Shown here in pieces: positions 46,011-60,500 of a DNA stretch of 64,000 nucleotides (the first letter of the stretch is position 1; each line of letters opens with the position of its first letter). Source of the DNA: Druceiella hillmani (taxonomy: Eukaryota; Arthropoda; Insecta; Lepidoptera; Hepialidae); assembly GCA_039881145.1 (NCBI GenBank), contig JAYKKI010000087.1, positions 8,424,001 to 8,488,000 of the forward strand, in the 5' to 3' direction. The notes beneath the pieces were generated by a model. The model had not been told where the DNA came from. It made no database searches and saw only the letters and a program-made list of their open reading frames with translations. The translations under genes were made by a program, and so were the position numbers.

Positions 46011-49000
46011 AACAAAAAGTGAATTACGTAAAAGAAAAAAAGGTTAAAATATAACATTTTAATTAAATTAAATTATTAAAGCAAAAAGAGAAGTATGACA
46101 AATTTTCACATGACATTTTTAATAACGAACAATCGCAAACCGAAATATATATTCTGAAATACATGACGCATTTCAAAATACATATTGTATTCAAAATATG
46201 TAAGGCATATTGTTCCATGGCCTATCAAAAAAATTTCAAGATATCAATGGTGCTAAACAACTTATCTACAAGTTTAAAACACAGATTAAAATCCAAGATT
46301 AAAATTAATTTAATTGTACCGCTTTTTACTTTTATTGCTTTTTGGCAGGTGGGAAAACAAGCGACATGGACCCGACTAGCACTGCGCCTCGACATACACC
46401 GTTTGCTTGCCTGCGAGTAAAATAAACGCAATAGACATCGCCGAAACTCTTCTTTGTGTTTGAGAGACATAATGTCTTTTGTTTTTATTCACCTATGTGT
46501 TGACCTTTTTGTTTATCTGATTAAGGCTGATATATTTTACGACAAGTACATTGAGTACGTAAATGTTACATTTTTAAAACGGATATAGGAAAAGTTTTAT
46601 TTAAGGTTATGCACAAGTTCGTGAAAATTTATATTCCCGAAGAGTTATTTTAGTAGAAGAAAAATTATATCTGTAAGTTCGCATTCGAAAAATGTTTGTA
46701 GACATAACAATTTTACTCACACAGCCATTAAAACTCAATCATTTTCCTTCATTTTATTTTCTGAGTTACTTGCAGCTTGAATTTACTACGTATAGTGTAC
46801 TATCTAAGACTTACCTCTTAGGTGAGAAAATTAGTAATAATATTTTTGAACACTAGTAACTCTTTATATATAAAACTTCTTTGACCGTTTCTTCAGTCTA
46901 TGTATAAATAGACATTTTTTTATAACAAAAACCAATTTCAACACAAGCCCACGTTCTACCGCCAAATAAAACCGAATATCTGTGAATGTAGGAAGGACCA
47001 TTATATTCATCCCTCTGCTCTGAGTGTCACCGATAACATTTCAACGCCGTCGGGTATATCAGAGACTTTTGCACCACATAGTTTCGTATACGTTATAGTA
47101 CAAAACCGTCCGAAGTGAATCACATCGCCATTGGTCACTTACGTGCGGTACTGGAAAAGATATAGCGAGTTGATCCCCGCCAGTCCCGGGCTTGAAACAT
47201 TCATGAGTTTCATTTTAAGCCTAAATCGACCTTTTGGTGTCCCACGAACTATGGACTGAGGATAAAGATAGTTATATAAAAAATATCGAAAGGCTGAATT
47301 TGGTTTCAAACACCGCTTTTTACAGGATGCGATTACTATTTGCGATTAAATTTTAACTAAATTATCAACATATCCTACTTTTTGTTATTAATTTGAAAAT
47401 AGCTTTACTTTTATAAACTTGAACGAAAAAATTAAAAGTTTTTGCCAAGTGGGATACCTCTATTTTTAAAGTGCAATTTAGGGCTAAACACGGAGTATTT
47501 TACTCCATTTTTCCTATATCTTTATATATAATCTTTTTTGGCATTCATTAGTTTGGAAACCCCTAGTTATTCAAGGGATTCAGAGATGGCGCTGCAAGGC
47601 CCTCGTTATCCAATAGATTCGGAGGCGGTGCCATTAATTTAATTATTCTTAAATATGAATTTGAATTGATGCCGGTCGATATCCTTATGAAACCACCGTA
47701 GTTTTGTTTTTGAAGTTTTATTTTTTTTAAAGACTTACAAATATACATCGAAATATCATTCCTTGGAGTTAGCCTTATTCGGAAATTTGCATTATTTATA
47801 TTAAATCATATGAACACACTTCGTTACGAATTATTTACCTTATATTTGTTTATAATTCTTTTCCGAAACGAAACAAATATATTAATGTAATTTGCCATTT
47901 TACTGTATTAAATATTACAGTAAAAATAATAAAATATTGAAAAAGCGTCGTTTAAAAATAAAGCATGAAATTAAGAACTATTAACAATTTATAATATCTA
48001 CTCATTTAAATATACATATTTACTACTGGAGTTTTTCATTGAATGTTTTATGAAAGTCAGAAATGATATTTTAATCCTGGAGTAAATAATATAATACATA
48101 TTTTAATACGTTTTAAAATGTGATTGAGTACTGTCTTTAAATGAGGGAGAATGAAATAAAAATTTCTTATAGACAACTCTCGAATATACGAATATTTCTT
48201 ATTTGTGGTAAGTCTTTCAGCCTGAAGTAATTTCTAACAAAAAAAATTACAGTAATTTAAATAAATTATATAATATCAGGTATATAAATTGCCGTATATA
48301 TTAAAAAATCTATCAAACATCTGTTTGGTCACTTTAAAAATGATCAATACATCGGTCGTACTTTTAAAAACAAAACAAATGGCAATATTGTATTTGATAT
48401 CTTGTGTTACTACGACCCAATAAATCTTGTGAGAAGATTGATAATGCTTATTATTATCGTGGGTTTAATTAACTCTAACCCCAATAATGGCTCTTTAACG
48501 TATTAGTTTATAAATAGACCTTTATGTTCGAGATTTTTTTTGATATACTTGTTTAAAACGTAAAATATTTGTTTATAATACCATGCATGCTCTCCGGCCA
48601 ACTGATAAAAGGAATTGAGTAATGAAATGTAGTGAAAAGATACAATTTTCCAGAACAATAATTTACGAAAGTCTGCAAATGGAAAAATTTTCCTCGAAAA
48701 CACCACATAAGAAATAATGTTATGTAACTACAAAACAAAATATGTCACAGTATGTGTATAAATAGGTGAGTACATAAGAGCAAGGTTAAGGTAAATTGTT
48801 TTTCCAACTTTACAAAGTAACTTAGGACTTCTACCCGAGAGTCTGATAATTTGATTATTTCTTGTTAATAATAATTTACTTAGATAAATTCGAAATTAAA
48901 TCGAGTGAAGAAGAAATTTACAAATGAAACCTGCTTTTTCGTAAGGTAATCTTATACATGCTCTATTTGGAAGAAACATTTTGAGCAATTTTTAACCTTC

Positions 49001-51547
49001 AGAAGTTACTAAATTTTCCATCGTATTGTAATGTTTGTACAAAGTAGAAAAATAAGAAAATAGTTGGTTTTGTGTAATGACCACAAAATTGAGAACAAAG
49101 TTATGCTTGCGATAACATCACGATAGTTTGTGTGGGAATATATTTATACCTATGTTCTAATCTATAAAAACTATGAACACACAATATCTTATTATTTTTT
49201 TAGTAGCATCTAGTGGTGATTAAAAATACACACTGAACAGGATATTATCCCAGACTTTCCCCACCGTGCACCAAAACGTGGTTAGTCATAAATTTCTAAC
49301 TGTATGCTATTCTAGTCCTAGTTGTAAAAAAGATAATACGTTTCTTTTTAAATTGGGTGTAGGCATATATTTAATTCGTATTAACGATCAACCTACCCAG
49401 AGGTTCTTGTAGGGGGTTAAGGCTACTTACAACACGGTTGTGCCTGGTGCTCTGAGGTGATGCTCGACGTGACAATAGTTGAAGAACGAGAGGTCCAGTG
49501 AGTATGACGAGTGAGAAAATATAGTCCATCCAAGTCCAAATAATTTAGCCTGGACTCTGATGTAAAAAGGTCTTTATTTCTTTCTGGAATTAGCGAAGAC
49601 AATTGTCCTAGATAAAGATTATCGGCAACATCAACATTTTCTCACCAAATTTTGGAATTTATTGAGAAAATATATGATAAGAAAGGATACCTATCGTCCT
49701 TTATGGACATGATTTTATAAATGCGTGACTTACATCATACCCTTATAAACTTAAGGTTAAGTAATGCTACTATGAGCATGTTCGATATGTTCTTGGATAT
49801 TTTCATTTGGTATTGATAACGATTATCAATTATATAAATCAGTAAAAATTTAATTCAAAATATATAATGTGATAATGTTATATAAACTTATACCGAAAGT
49901 GAAAATAAAAATTTGAATCGATTTTAAAATTATATTAAGTAAAAATTTTAACAGCATGTTAATTTTTAAGTTATTAGATATTGTCAAGATTTCCCAATTA
50001 TATAAGTCGCTTAAGACTTTAGTCGTTAAAATTAATAACGACATGGATTCAAAACATATGGGAAGAGGTATTTTGTAAAAAATCCCCCTAAAAAAGGAAA
50101 GAAATTAATTGATATTAGTTATTTTTAACTGCATAATTTAACAAAATATTACCTTCTTCATTTTTAAATGACAAAAACATTAAAAATAACTTATTATCTA
50201 AATTAATAAAAACTTGAGATGTTAAAATTAATAACTGTCAATATTAATAGTTGAAATCAATACATCATGTCAAAATATGTATATATAAATTACGTTAAAG
50301 GTACAATTTAATAGAATATAAATAATTTTTACATTTTTTATTCAAAATATAAATTATAGGCAAATTTAAATAATATGATCGTTTACTTATTTTAATATTT
50401 CAAATGATGGAGATAGGATATCTTAAATGGACCGAAATTTTTTTTATGTCCAATTTCTTAATAACCCAAAAGATTGTTCATAACCAAAATGTCAAGCGAC
50501 CTTAGTAAAGATTGTTTTTTTAAATCAATCTTCCTTAATTTTAAATTATGTTTTATTAAAACGAAGCCTACTGTATGAATGCATCTATTTTTATAAAGTT
50601 TTCAACAGTCCACAAATACAGAAAAGTGACTTGAACCGGCTTACTGACTGAAGGAACTGGACTGATTCAGAGGATACGACTATTTGTAATGATTACAACT
50701 GACTAACTCGTCCGCGGATCATCTATCGTGCGTAAAAAGTCGTATTTTCTCCATGATGAGTTTGTTGCATTAGCAGAAATAACATAGGTTTAGAGCTAGA
50801 TAGAGCAAAACACCGTACCAGGCGTTGCTTTGTTATTCTGGACAAAATATGCTAGCCAGAACAGTTAATGGAAATATAATTAAAGATAATTTTTTGATGA
50901 AACTCTTTCCAGGATACATCAAGACAAAATATAACAAAATTAACAACCGTTGAAATATAAAACTATTATTATTAATAAAGGTATTCATTCAGTTGATTTA
51001 CAATTTTAAAGTGATACATGATGAGTAAAAAGCGTAAAAATACTTTGGCAATGTAGCCATGTTAATTTGAACACTCGTGAACGAGTGTTGCCGAACGAAA
51101 GTGCCTTTACATAAATTGCCCGCCCGAGTACGCGTCTACTAGATAAATTGAATCTACTAACGGCTGTTTTGCAGCGAGTGAGCATTTAGAAATAGACTTG
51201 CCTATTTCGTTTATTCAAATGTGTCGAACATCTCAAGAGTAAGAGAAGGTTAGGCGAGTTGCTTTATTATTATTTTAGTAGTTGTGTCGATATTGCAAGA
51301 AGTTAATTAGGAAAGCGGTTACTCAGAGTATGGTAATTTAATAAAGAACCTGCTTCTGAAAATGTTCTTATGTATTTCCTTCTTTAAGTGCCGGTTTCTG
51401 AATACTTTTTATCGAACAGATATATATTTGACAAATATTTTGTATGAAGAAATTAAAAAAAAAGAGTTATGGAATGGATATATTTTCGATAAAAAGTACT
51501 CAGAAATCGGACATAAGTTATGCGAGTGCTTAGACGTGCACGTATTA
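46011..51547. other. AT-rich spacer with unrecognised GC-richer patches
   Basis: No gene recognised. Less AT-rich patches lie at about 46340-46450, 46990-47250 and 49390-49570. They may be old transposon scraps or small conserved elements, but I identify no domain in any frame. Overlapping frames on both strands at 46163-46470 and 48503-48738 show how little information an open frame gives here. Near 51.13-51.2 kb a short G/C-containing patch precedes ribozyme element E. Confidence 0.5.
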
Positions 51548-51562
51548 CCTTTATAACATATT

Positions 51563-51729
51563 GGATATATTTGGCGTTAATTTTGTAGAAATTCATTATT
51601 CACAATTAAATGTAACTACGTGATGTAGTAATATTTCTACTTTCTTTAAGTTCTTTACCACGACCTAGGTTTCGTTGTATTACAATATCTTCAGGTGGGC
51701 TGTTACCAAAGAATCGTTGCTTTTCTTAT
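51563..51729 (-). mobile_element. Hammerhead-type Penelope-like insertion, copy E (single arm)
   Basis: A 167-bp insertion flanked by an exact 15-bp target-site duplication CCTTTATAACATATT (51548-51562 and 51730-51744). In minus-strand reading it starts AAGAAAAGCAACGATTCTTT, runs into GCCCAC and the hammerhead, then the conserved block with ACTACATCACGTAG, and ends with the extension AATTAACGCCAAATATATCC at 51563. It lacks the inverted second arm, so it shows the basic unit of the family. The plus-strand 64-codon frame at 51362-51556 ends at the target duplication and is unrelated. Confidence 0.9.
51658..51698 (-). ncRNA. Hammerhead ribozyme in copy E (weakened stem II)
   Basis: Minus strand: CCAC, CUGAAGA (51694-51688), extra U, AUUGU-AAU-ACAAC, GAA, ACC-UA-GGU, cleavage C at 51662, GUGG. 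Stems I and III are fully paired and all conserved core bases are present. The first stem II pair is A-C instead of G-C. This is the second-best hammerhead in the window and may retain activity (inference). Confidence 0.82.
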
Positions 51730-51744
51730 CCTTTATAACATATT

Positions 51745-54014
51745 ACTTCCTTTTTAACCAAGATGGAACGGAGAAGTATACGAATTTCGGATGATGAAAT
51801 ACGTTTCATCATTCAGATATTCATCTATTCGATATGCAAATAGGTCATTAATTTTTATGGTTCAAAACTTTGTTTTTATAACTATTTTTAATACCAGATT
51901 CATTATGCGAAATGTAGAAATTATTAATTTTTTAATTATACTACCTGTTACTGTTATATGACATTATAATGATAATTAAAATGCGACATTAAAAATTCGC
52001 CTTCATTTTCACATGCATTATTTTTAAAGCGAACGTAATATGTATAAATAGTATATTATACTATGTTGTATGTTACATAAAGAGTAAAAAAATTTATACA
52101 AAACGATATCAAATAATTTATGATGGTTTTTGCGTGAGGCCTGAGAAATCAAGCGAACAGAAAGAATTAAAGAAAAAGGTCGGTTTCTTTACATAAATAG
52201 CAGTTTTTTACAGTAACTACTTGATTGATGAAATAAACTTGAGTTCTTCTTTAACAATTTATATTTTGAAATAAATTATGTAAATGAATAATATGAATGT
52301 TTCCATATTACACCTCGATTTTTAATAGTTTTCTCTTCGAAATATTGTAACCGAATTATAATAAAAGCCTTGCTCTGTCACAGTCAACAGCCTTCCATAA
52401 ATTTATTTTCATTACAATGTCCTAACTCCATGTAATCAATGTCACGAATAATGACAATAAATACATTAAAATTTAAAAGTAAATGTTATTCATCTTTTTT
52501 TGAAATAAATAATAATAATTGCAACATAAAAATGCGTGATACTTGCAATAAAAAATTATATCGTTGTTACCCATAGCTTCGTTTCGTTTAATTTAACTGA
52601 CATCTATAAACCAAATTTATAGATGTCCGTAAAAGCACATACTTAATTATTTTATATTATAATTAATTATATTTAAATTGACAGTTTGATTGACGTCTCG
52701 AATTAATACTTCATACGTCAAGCGAGTCAAGTTTCTTATGTCAAGCATAAATATCCATTATTTCAATATGCATTGCGTTAAATCATTATATTTTCAATCT
52801 GTGTATTGAACATCAAATATTGAACCATATGAGGTAGATCTTTGAGGAAAATGTAAGTAAAATTTAGATATGTAGGCATAGAAATAAACCTAAAGCACAA
52901 AGTATTTATAACAACTAAAGAATTACAAAATTTTAGCATTCTAAAGTATATCTAGGGTTTCGTGTAGAACTGGTGCGAACCACTTTACTTCTCAACAACT
53001 TTATTATTTCTTGAATTTTGTTATTACAATTTGTTAATTTGCATAAAAAGGATTATCTTTGGTATATCGTGTTAGGATTGGTTTTTTGACAGTTTGTTTC
53101 TTTTAACTTTGTAAGTCAGCAATACGCTGGTACTAAAGAATGTCTTACATGTAGGAGGGTCACAAATAGAAAATTATTTGCGGATTCGTTTACGTGGCGT
53201 ACCACAATATCACAAAAAGTGTATTTAAATCTCTGTTACCATAATTAAATGACTGGAAAGACATACCTTTAACTTATTTTTAAACTTGCTTGCAATAATT
53301 TATCGAACGATTGAAATTAATACATCGATTACGTTTTTATCAGAGAAAAAACATAATTTCTGTTGAAAGAAACTCAGTGTTTTACCTCAACATGTATATG
53401 GATTTGGAATTTAGTTTGAATAATGAATTATATAATTGATAGATACACCAACATTTGTTACGCTTATAACGGGTTAATAACGCCTTTAACGTTGTCACCA
53501 CATGTAATTTCTGAACATGGTTTAAAATTCCGAATTGAAAGTTAGGACATTGTTTTCACCGTGCTTTTTTTTTAATTTGCCACCTGGGTTTTTTGGTTGT
53601 TGCTTTGTTGAGCTAGCGTTACTAATATCAATACCTATGTTTTTCAACATCGCTTAAAACTAGTACTCCCTATACGAATGACTTTCCACGCAACCTGTCG
53701 CCAATTTCTGTTACCAACTGGTCGAGTTACGTGCAGATGGCGTAAATGTTAAGGTAAGCGCATATGGATGCCTTTCCTTCACGCGACTTTTTGTCATGTC
53801 ACCTTGTTTATTTCATATTCGGCGACGCAGTTAAGTGACAGGCCATTTTCATGATGGATTTCGTGGATGTAATATTATTTGTGCACGAGAGCTAGGAGGT
53901 AAAATATTAAAAAGAAAGAGGCAACGGTACTGGGTTTATCTTTTACTTAGTACAAGATTAATAAAAGGAAAATTCTACACATTTTTTAAAAAGTTGCTTC
54001 AATATTCGGATTAT
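51745..54014. other. AT-rich spacer, no gene recognised
   Basis: Nothing supportable. The plus-strand frame at 53835-54023 has no recognisable domain. A somewhat GC-richer patch at 53680-53850 is unassigned. Confidence 0.55.
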
Positions 54015-54182
54015 TCTTTTTAAATTTTTTAAGAATCTATTACAACTTAAAATTATTTGCTTAATTTGTTATTTCCTTCATTCACGTTGCAAGATATGCT
54101 TTTTTTTAAATTCTTTAAGATATCTATTAAAATTTATAATTCATTTTTGAATTTGTTATCGCCTTAATTCACGTTGCAAGTT
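54015..54182. repeat. 87-bp tandem duplication
   Basis: Two diverged copies ending in TTCACGTTGCAAG (54081 and 54168), each beginning with a T run, TTTAAG and ATCTATTA. Confidence 0.85.
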
Positions 54183-54363
54183 AAACATTTTGGCCATCTA
54201 TACATAAAAAGTTGCTGTGACGTTAAGATAAGTGAAATAAAAATATTTCTTGCAAGGTTATTTTATTTTATGCTGTTTTTAAAGTTTTTATTTATTGGCT
54301 ATAATATAATGAAAAAAGCAAAGTATCGATAAAATTTATTACATTTAAGTGAATAGTGTTATC

Positions 54364-54503
54364 ATATTAATTTGTTTGAAAAAAGGGAGTGTATAGTTGG
54401 GGAAAGTGTGTGTTGGTGAATAAAGTGTTTAGGAATAAAGTGTGAGGTGGAAAGGTATTTAGTTGGGGAGAGTAAATGTGTAGGTAAAGTGAAGGGATTA
54501 TTT
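54364..54503 (+). repeat. C-free, G- and purine-rich low-complexity tract
   Basis: The plus strand has no C for 140 bases, while G is frequent and clustered (GGGAG, TTGGGGAAAG, GAGGTGGAAAGG, TTGGGGAGAG, GAAGGG). TAAAGTG and GTTGGGGA recur irregularly, so it looks like an eroded minisatellite. The minus-strand frame over it (repeats of NTLF and PQL) is an artefact of the composition. Confidence 0.75.
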
Positions 54504-54549
54504 CGATAACAAAGGGATATAGAAATTGGATACCAAACTTTTGAAACAA

Positions 54550-57500
54550 TGTTTATCAGTTCATGGTCTATTGTACTGTTGTAGATGATTTGGGAATATG
54601 ATAGTCACTGATAACAGAATGCGTTTTGTAATTGTGAAGTACCTGCATGTTGTTCGAAAACTGCATTAGAAAAGCTGCAGATAAATCTATTTTCAAAAAT
54701 TTAACAAATCTGTTTGAACATTTAATTTGGCCGAAATTGGTAAACACTTTAATGTCAGTAGTGCAAAGCCTCAGTCTGTTCTAGCACAGAATGTGTTCTG
54801 CCAAAAGTACTACTGAAACGTCGACGCTGAAGCGATTGGTACTTTTTGCTCTTATCCCTTTCATATTTATTTTTCTTATTTTGGGGGTTCTGTTCTTTAA
54901 TTATTAATAACGATGGCGAAATTTTGACGCCATGTTGTTAAAGAAATAATTAAATCTTAAATTGTTTGAAGTATCTCTCTGTGGTAAAGTCGGTAAAAAG
55001 AATACATTTTTTTTAAATAACAGTATTTTAAAGGTTGAATACCTCTTGAATATGATCATGGGTTCTCTTTGTAGGTCTTTTGATATTTATCGCTGTAAAT
55101 GGAGAATTCTGCACAGAACAATCGATACTAATTTTCAGTTTTATAAAAAAATTATTGTAACATACTGCATTTCACACAACTATGTTCGTTTAAAATATGA
55201 AATTAAATTCACAAGCATATGCGTATATTGTGGTCCGAAACCGATGTAGATAACGAAAAGCATAAACTAGTCGTGTGCTAATGAAATAAAGAAATTTTTT
55301 GTTTAATTTTTTAAAATAACAATGGAGAAACACATCCCATGGAAACTTATACCTTAAGGGGGAAATTTAGGATAGAGTAGAAAATCCATAAAGTTTTCAA
55401 ATTTACTTTAGTAGTACTTTTAGATATGCGTAAATGCTAATAGCTAAACTTAACGACTTTTTGAAATAGATTTATAAAACAACATTGGCCACAACTAATA
55501 AAACTGAAATCAATCATAATTTATGAAAACAATATTTCAACAATCCCCATTCCGATAGACAATAATATGGTTCTAGAAAATTGTACTGTGTCTTGCTAGA
55601 TATTAACAAGTTTGTGAATTCATGCGCAGTAGCATTGTTTAATTTTTTCAAAATTTTCATTCCAACGGCCTGAAAATTTGTTAAAAGGACAAGAGAAGAA
55701 TTATTCAGGCATTTAGGATTACAAATTTAAGAATTAATATTCAGTCCTATAATCCCAAAAGAAATTTAAAAAAGAAATTAAATATGAATTGAACGTCCTC
55801 TCGAACTTATTTAATCTTCTGTTCCTGTAATAAAGGAAATAATAAAACATATTTTCATTTAATACTGAATCAAATATAATGACTCAAATTGAGTTTTGCG
55901 ATAATATTTTTGGATTAAAAAATGGAAAACTGAAAAAGCAATGAGTCACATTTTTATATTTTTCTGCATCCAAAACATATTTTTACTCTATTGTTTCATA
56001 CTAACGGATCAGTTTTGTAGCAGTACGATAAAATATATCTTAAATCATCTTGATTACGTATCACATTTAGTAGAGAGTATTATATGGTATGAATTAATTA
56101 ATGTATAATAAATTATTTATTTGCCTTTCTTTTTTGAGCCGCCCTAGATATCTCGTAAACGCTTCGGTGAAAAAAGTAACCGGTTTATTCGTATATTACA
56201 CAATCAGAAGGTACCATGAAAAAGATAGTCTCCTTACTGTGGTGTCGCCGGTTGCTGGAACTTTTTGGCACGTCGCTGTCACATTATCCGACGAGCGCAA
56301 CTTCATGTATTTTCACAGGAAATACCCTACAAAATGGAGTGATAATTAATCACCATTATGAAAGACCTCGTCTCTTGCTTGTCATCGTCTCTTATCCATC
56401 AATGTATACGTTTTATATTTGGAAATGTTTTTATAACACCTTCTTTATCATTCAATTATGAAAAAACTTTCAGACATTTTAGACATATTACAGAGAATTG
56501 TTTAAAAATAATAATACTAATGATAGAAAAAATAAGATTTGCTTGGTTTATAAAAAAATACTACAAATTTTGTGATAATTCGTAGTCTATTTTGAATATT
56601 CTAAGTCTATAATATTAATTTTGAAGATAAAGGAGAATACATCTCTCCGAAGTTGATGTTGAAATACAATTTCTGATTTACGATTCGTAACGTACAATTT
56701 TCTTGCTCAGCGACGTAAAAATTAATTTTCTTGAAAGAAAGAAGATGGAAATCAAATAATTTATGAGAACACCCAATATATCTACATTCAATGTGAAAAT
56801 GATTTCTGCATCAAAGAAATAAAGTCTGCTTTCCATCAAAGAAAAGTTTTATTGCATATTTGATGAAATTCAAGGAGGAGTATTTCATTATGAGTTACTT
56901 TCGCAAGTTGAAATAAAAATAAAATATTATTAATAAAATATTTAAACCAATTATATTAACTTTAGAAAATTATTGGTAAGTAGCATGTAAAATTGGTGGA
57001 CAAAGGAGACTTTTTTGAGGTCGATAATGCAAAGTCCCCTGAGTTTTTGCTGTCATAAATAAACTGGGGCCATTTGATTGAAACTTTGATCTCATCATCC
57101 ATAATTCCTGGGTATCCTGGGTATCGTAGTTAAAATTTATTTCTTTTATTGAATGAATTTAAATTACGGGTTGAAGTACGAACTGAAACACAAGTAGTTC
57201 CAAGGAATTCCTCCAATCGTGCATTACGAAAATGTATGATTTTATGGTGAGACGAAAAAGTAGTTGTGTAAATTTATAAAATAATAACCAATCAAACAGT
57301 ATCCACAATTCTGTTGTAAAATATGAAATGAAAAACGAACTATGCCAAGAACGCAAGAACCAAGAGTTCTTATCTGCATATACCGCTTTGATATATTTAG
57401 ACGAGAATTTGCGTTATAAGATCATTGCTGCGAGCTGGGTAGTAACGCTCATCGTAAAATAGAAGAGATAATGGAGAAAATAAAATAAAATGAAATAAAC

Positions 57501-60500
57501 CGGGGTCATTAGATTTCTTCGATTTTCAACTAACATCCACGTGTACACACCAATTATTTATTGTCATCATTCCTGTAAAATGTGCTATAAGCAAATCTGA
57601 AAAAAATATATTTTCTTCTTTAATTCTTTGTTGTCTTCTTCGATTTGGTTCAAATATATACCAAGGGATTATAAACCATTCGCAGAGGAATTTATCTCCT
57701 GAAGCGAATCTTGTTTCTTTTCAATTAGGGATTGTATTATTATATACTGGAATAAAAACTCGGTTTTACTAAAAGACAGTTATTTATTGTGGTAATGGAA
57801 ATGTTCTGAATCTAAACTTTATTTTGTTCGTAATATAATGAGAAACAAAAACCAGAAAATTATTTCTCATTTAATGTTTTTATATATTACGTTGAAAAGT
57901 TTATAAATAAAGACAAAAGCTATTATCTTAGTGACCTGAAATAATTAAAAAATATTACCTATATTTTTCACTCATATATATGCACATGTATATGTATGAG
58001 TAATATACAAATAAATGTTACTTCTTTGTCAATATAAAATAAAAGAAAATACGTCTTTATTAAGCAGATGCCAATGTCGCCCATTTCGCGAAACCGCATC
58101 ATGTGAATTGTTTTACGGCGAGACACAAAGCTCTGCACGTTTGGTATTATTGTGCGATTAATATTCATTATTTTTAAATACTTCAAAACAGGAGGAGATT
58201 ATCAATCCGACCCGTCTTTATTTTTCTTTAATTTACGTAAAACCGTAACTCAGAGATTTTCATCTTTTTTGTTTTCCTTTAAAAATAAATGGGTTCGAAT
58301 AGATTCCATATAAATATCGAAAGGACCTGATCACATGCTACGGAGATAACCTTAGAACCTTCTCGACAAATAAGAGTGCAAGGTTCTTTTGATCAGTTTG
58401 AAATCGAGTTTGAACTCATTTAACATTCCTTGATAAAGTCGCAGATGAAGATCAGGATCTGAGGATGTAAATGAAACATGAAATCAAAACTTTTCAATAA
58501 TATCGTAATTTTCTCAGAAAGATCTAGGATTAACGCGATAATTTTGAAAATGCTCTTTTTTCATATTTTGATGAATATTTTTGAAGTTACTACATACAAT
58601 TGTGAAAAAATATTTTTCATTTATTTGCGAATAGCTTTATTATACGATACCTCATCGGATGTAGAGAAATAAAAATAAAAAACTTTTCATTGTAATTTTT
58701 CCCCTTTTAAAGCTTTATATAAGCCTTGAACAAATCTATCGGATGACATTACGATGGTTTGTCTCGCTCTCAGCCCATAAATTTATGCAGCGTGTAATAC
58801 TCGCGTCTATTTTTGCATCCACACATGACACTTCCATACTGTGTATAAGACAGTGACATCTCAATAGTGATTTACCAGTATAATCCAAAAGCAATATGTA
58901 CTCATTTTCATCCGCGTAAATGATAATCTAAGTTGGAAGTTTTATTAAATATTTACAATTATTTTAACCCAAAGCTTACTGAAAATTTCTTGTCTAACAA
59001 TTCTATTTTTCACTGATATTTTAGATTTTTTCTGTTTGCACTTTAATAAATTTTGTTCATTGCTTTCTTTGAAGTTTTATTATTTTCTGATGTAAAATAT
59101 TTGGAATAACTGAACCAAGATTGTATTTTTTACTTTAATAATTAACATTAATTCTTAAATATTCGTTTCATTTCTGTTCGTGTTTAATTATTTTAGTCAT
59201 GTCTGTGAAAACAATGTAAATATTGCATTCTGTAATTTGATATTTAACTTCCTTTGAGCTAAATAAAGTTAATTTTTGATGTCCTCTTGATTGCCTAATT
59301 TTAACTGAACCATTCGCTTTTTGTACATTGTCTATTTTAAATAATAAGGTATTCGTTATATTGCAAGTTTTGTTATAAATTATGATAAAACGGGTATATT
59401 TTTCTCTTATTTGTTTGCACCAAATTTAGAGTAAAATCAAAGCCGATAAAAATAATTTAGCAAGCATTAATTTACCCATTCAAAATTTGTGTTGCCATAT
59501 ATCAATCGCAAGGAAAATTTTTGTGTTAAATAGACAAAGTACTTTGTTATACTAGCAGACAATTGGTAAATATGCAAAAAATAACTTTTATTAATTACTC
59601 GAAATACAATGAATTCATTGCCTGATCCCGTATGATGGATTTGGGGTTTCCAATAGAAAATTAAAAATCGATATACGTAGAAAAGGGAATAGGACGAGAG
59701 TTCAGTATTTTCATTAAAATAAACAGTTAAAAATCTGTTAAATTTGGTACTTGAATTTAGAAAAAATACGCAAAATATAAATTACCGTACTAGAGAGCAC
59801 AACAGCATAATATGTGAATATACTCATTTCAGTTTTTCATTCGCTATACTCATTTTGGTCTACGCTTTATGTATAATCAAAAAGAGTGTTTTACACTCTG
59901 TGCCATTTATATCAAACATTTATTTTGTTTGACCCAAAAACAAACACTTTTTTTATTTTAAATAAATAAAATTAAATTTATTATCGACTAGAGAAAAACA
60001 CGACCGAAGCCGAGAAGCTGTCAATCAGCAAAAAGATCTATATAAGGATATATAATACCATAAAATAGCTTTTAGATCCTTAAAATGCTCTAATAAAGAG
60101 AACTGAAATAAAAATATGGGGGGATGTTACAAAAACATAGGAAGTTTCTTTATCGTTTTAAGTTTAAATAAAGCGGATATTTAGATAATTCTTGGTTAGA
60201 AAGTATTGGTAATTTCTTGAGTAAATTGAGAATTGATAATTTCTCCTAATACAGATAGCTGAGATTTACTGGAATTCCTATTCGTCTGGTATTATATAGT
60301 CGAACTTTACTTTTTTGCTTTTCTAATGATATTAGAAATATTTTAATAAAGCTTGATGTGTGCCCTAATTCAAAAAAAAAATTTAATCTTTCAATTTGGG
60401 CTTTTTACGTAAATTCCACAGGAAAACATCTTTAGGGAGACATCAAACTTTGAATTTTTTTGTAACTTTATTGAATCTTTGACTATGGTCATGTTTCAAA

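Noticed and set aside
54367..54549. 60-codon minus-strand frame with repeated NTLF and PQL
   Set aside because: Product of the C-free low-complexity tract, not a repeat protein.
54962..55249. 95-codon plus-strand frame
   Set aside because: No domain recognised and typical AT-biased composition; chance length in 64 kb of DNA.
56101..56585. Three overlapping plus-strand frames of 75-82 codons
   Set aside because: Overlap in different frames with no recognisable domain, so at most one could be real and none is supported.
58459..58477. CTGAGGATGTAAATGAAAC, resembling a hammerhead box followed by GAAA
   Set aside because: Too little sequence between the boxes for a paired stem II, and no matching stem I or stem III strands nearby.
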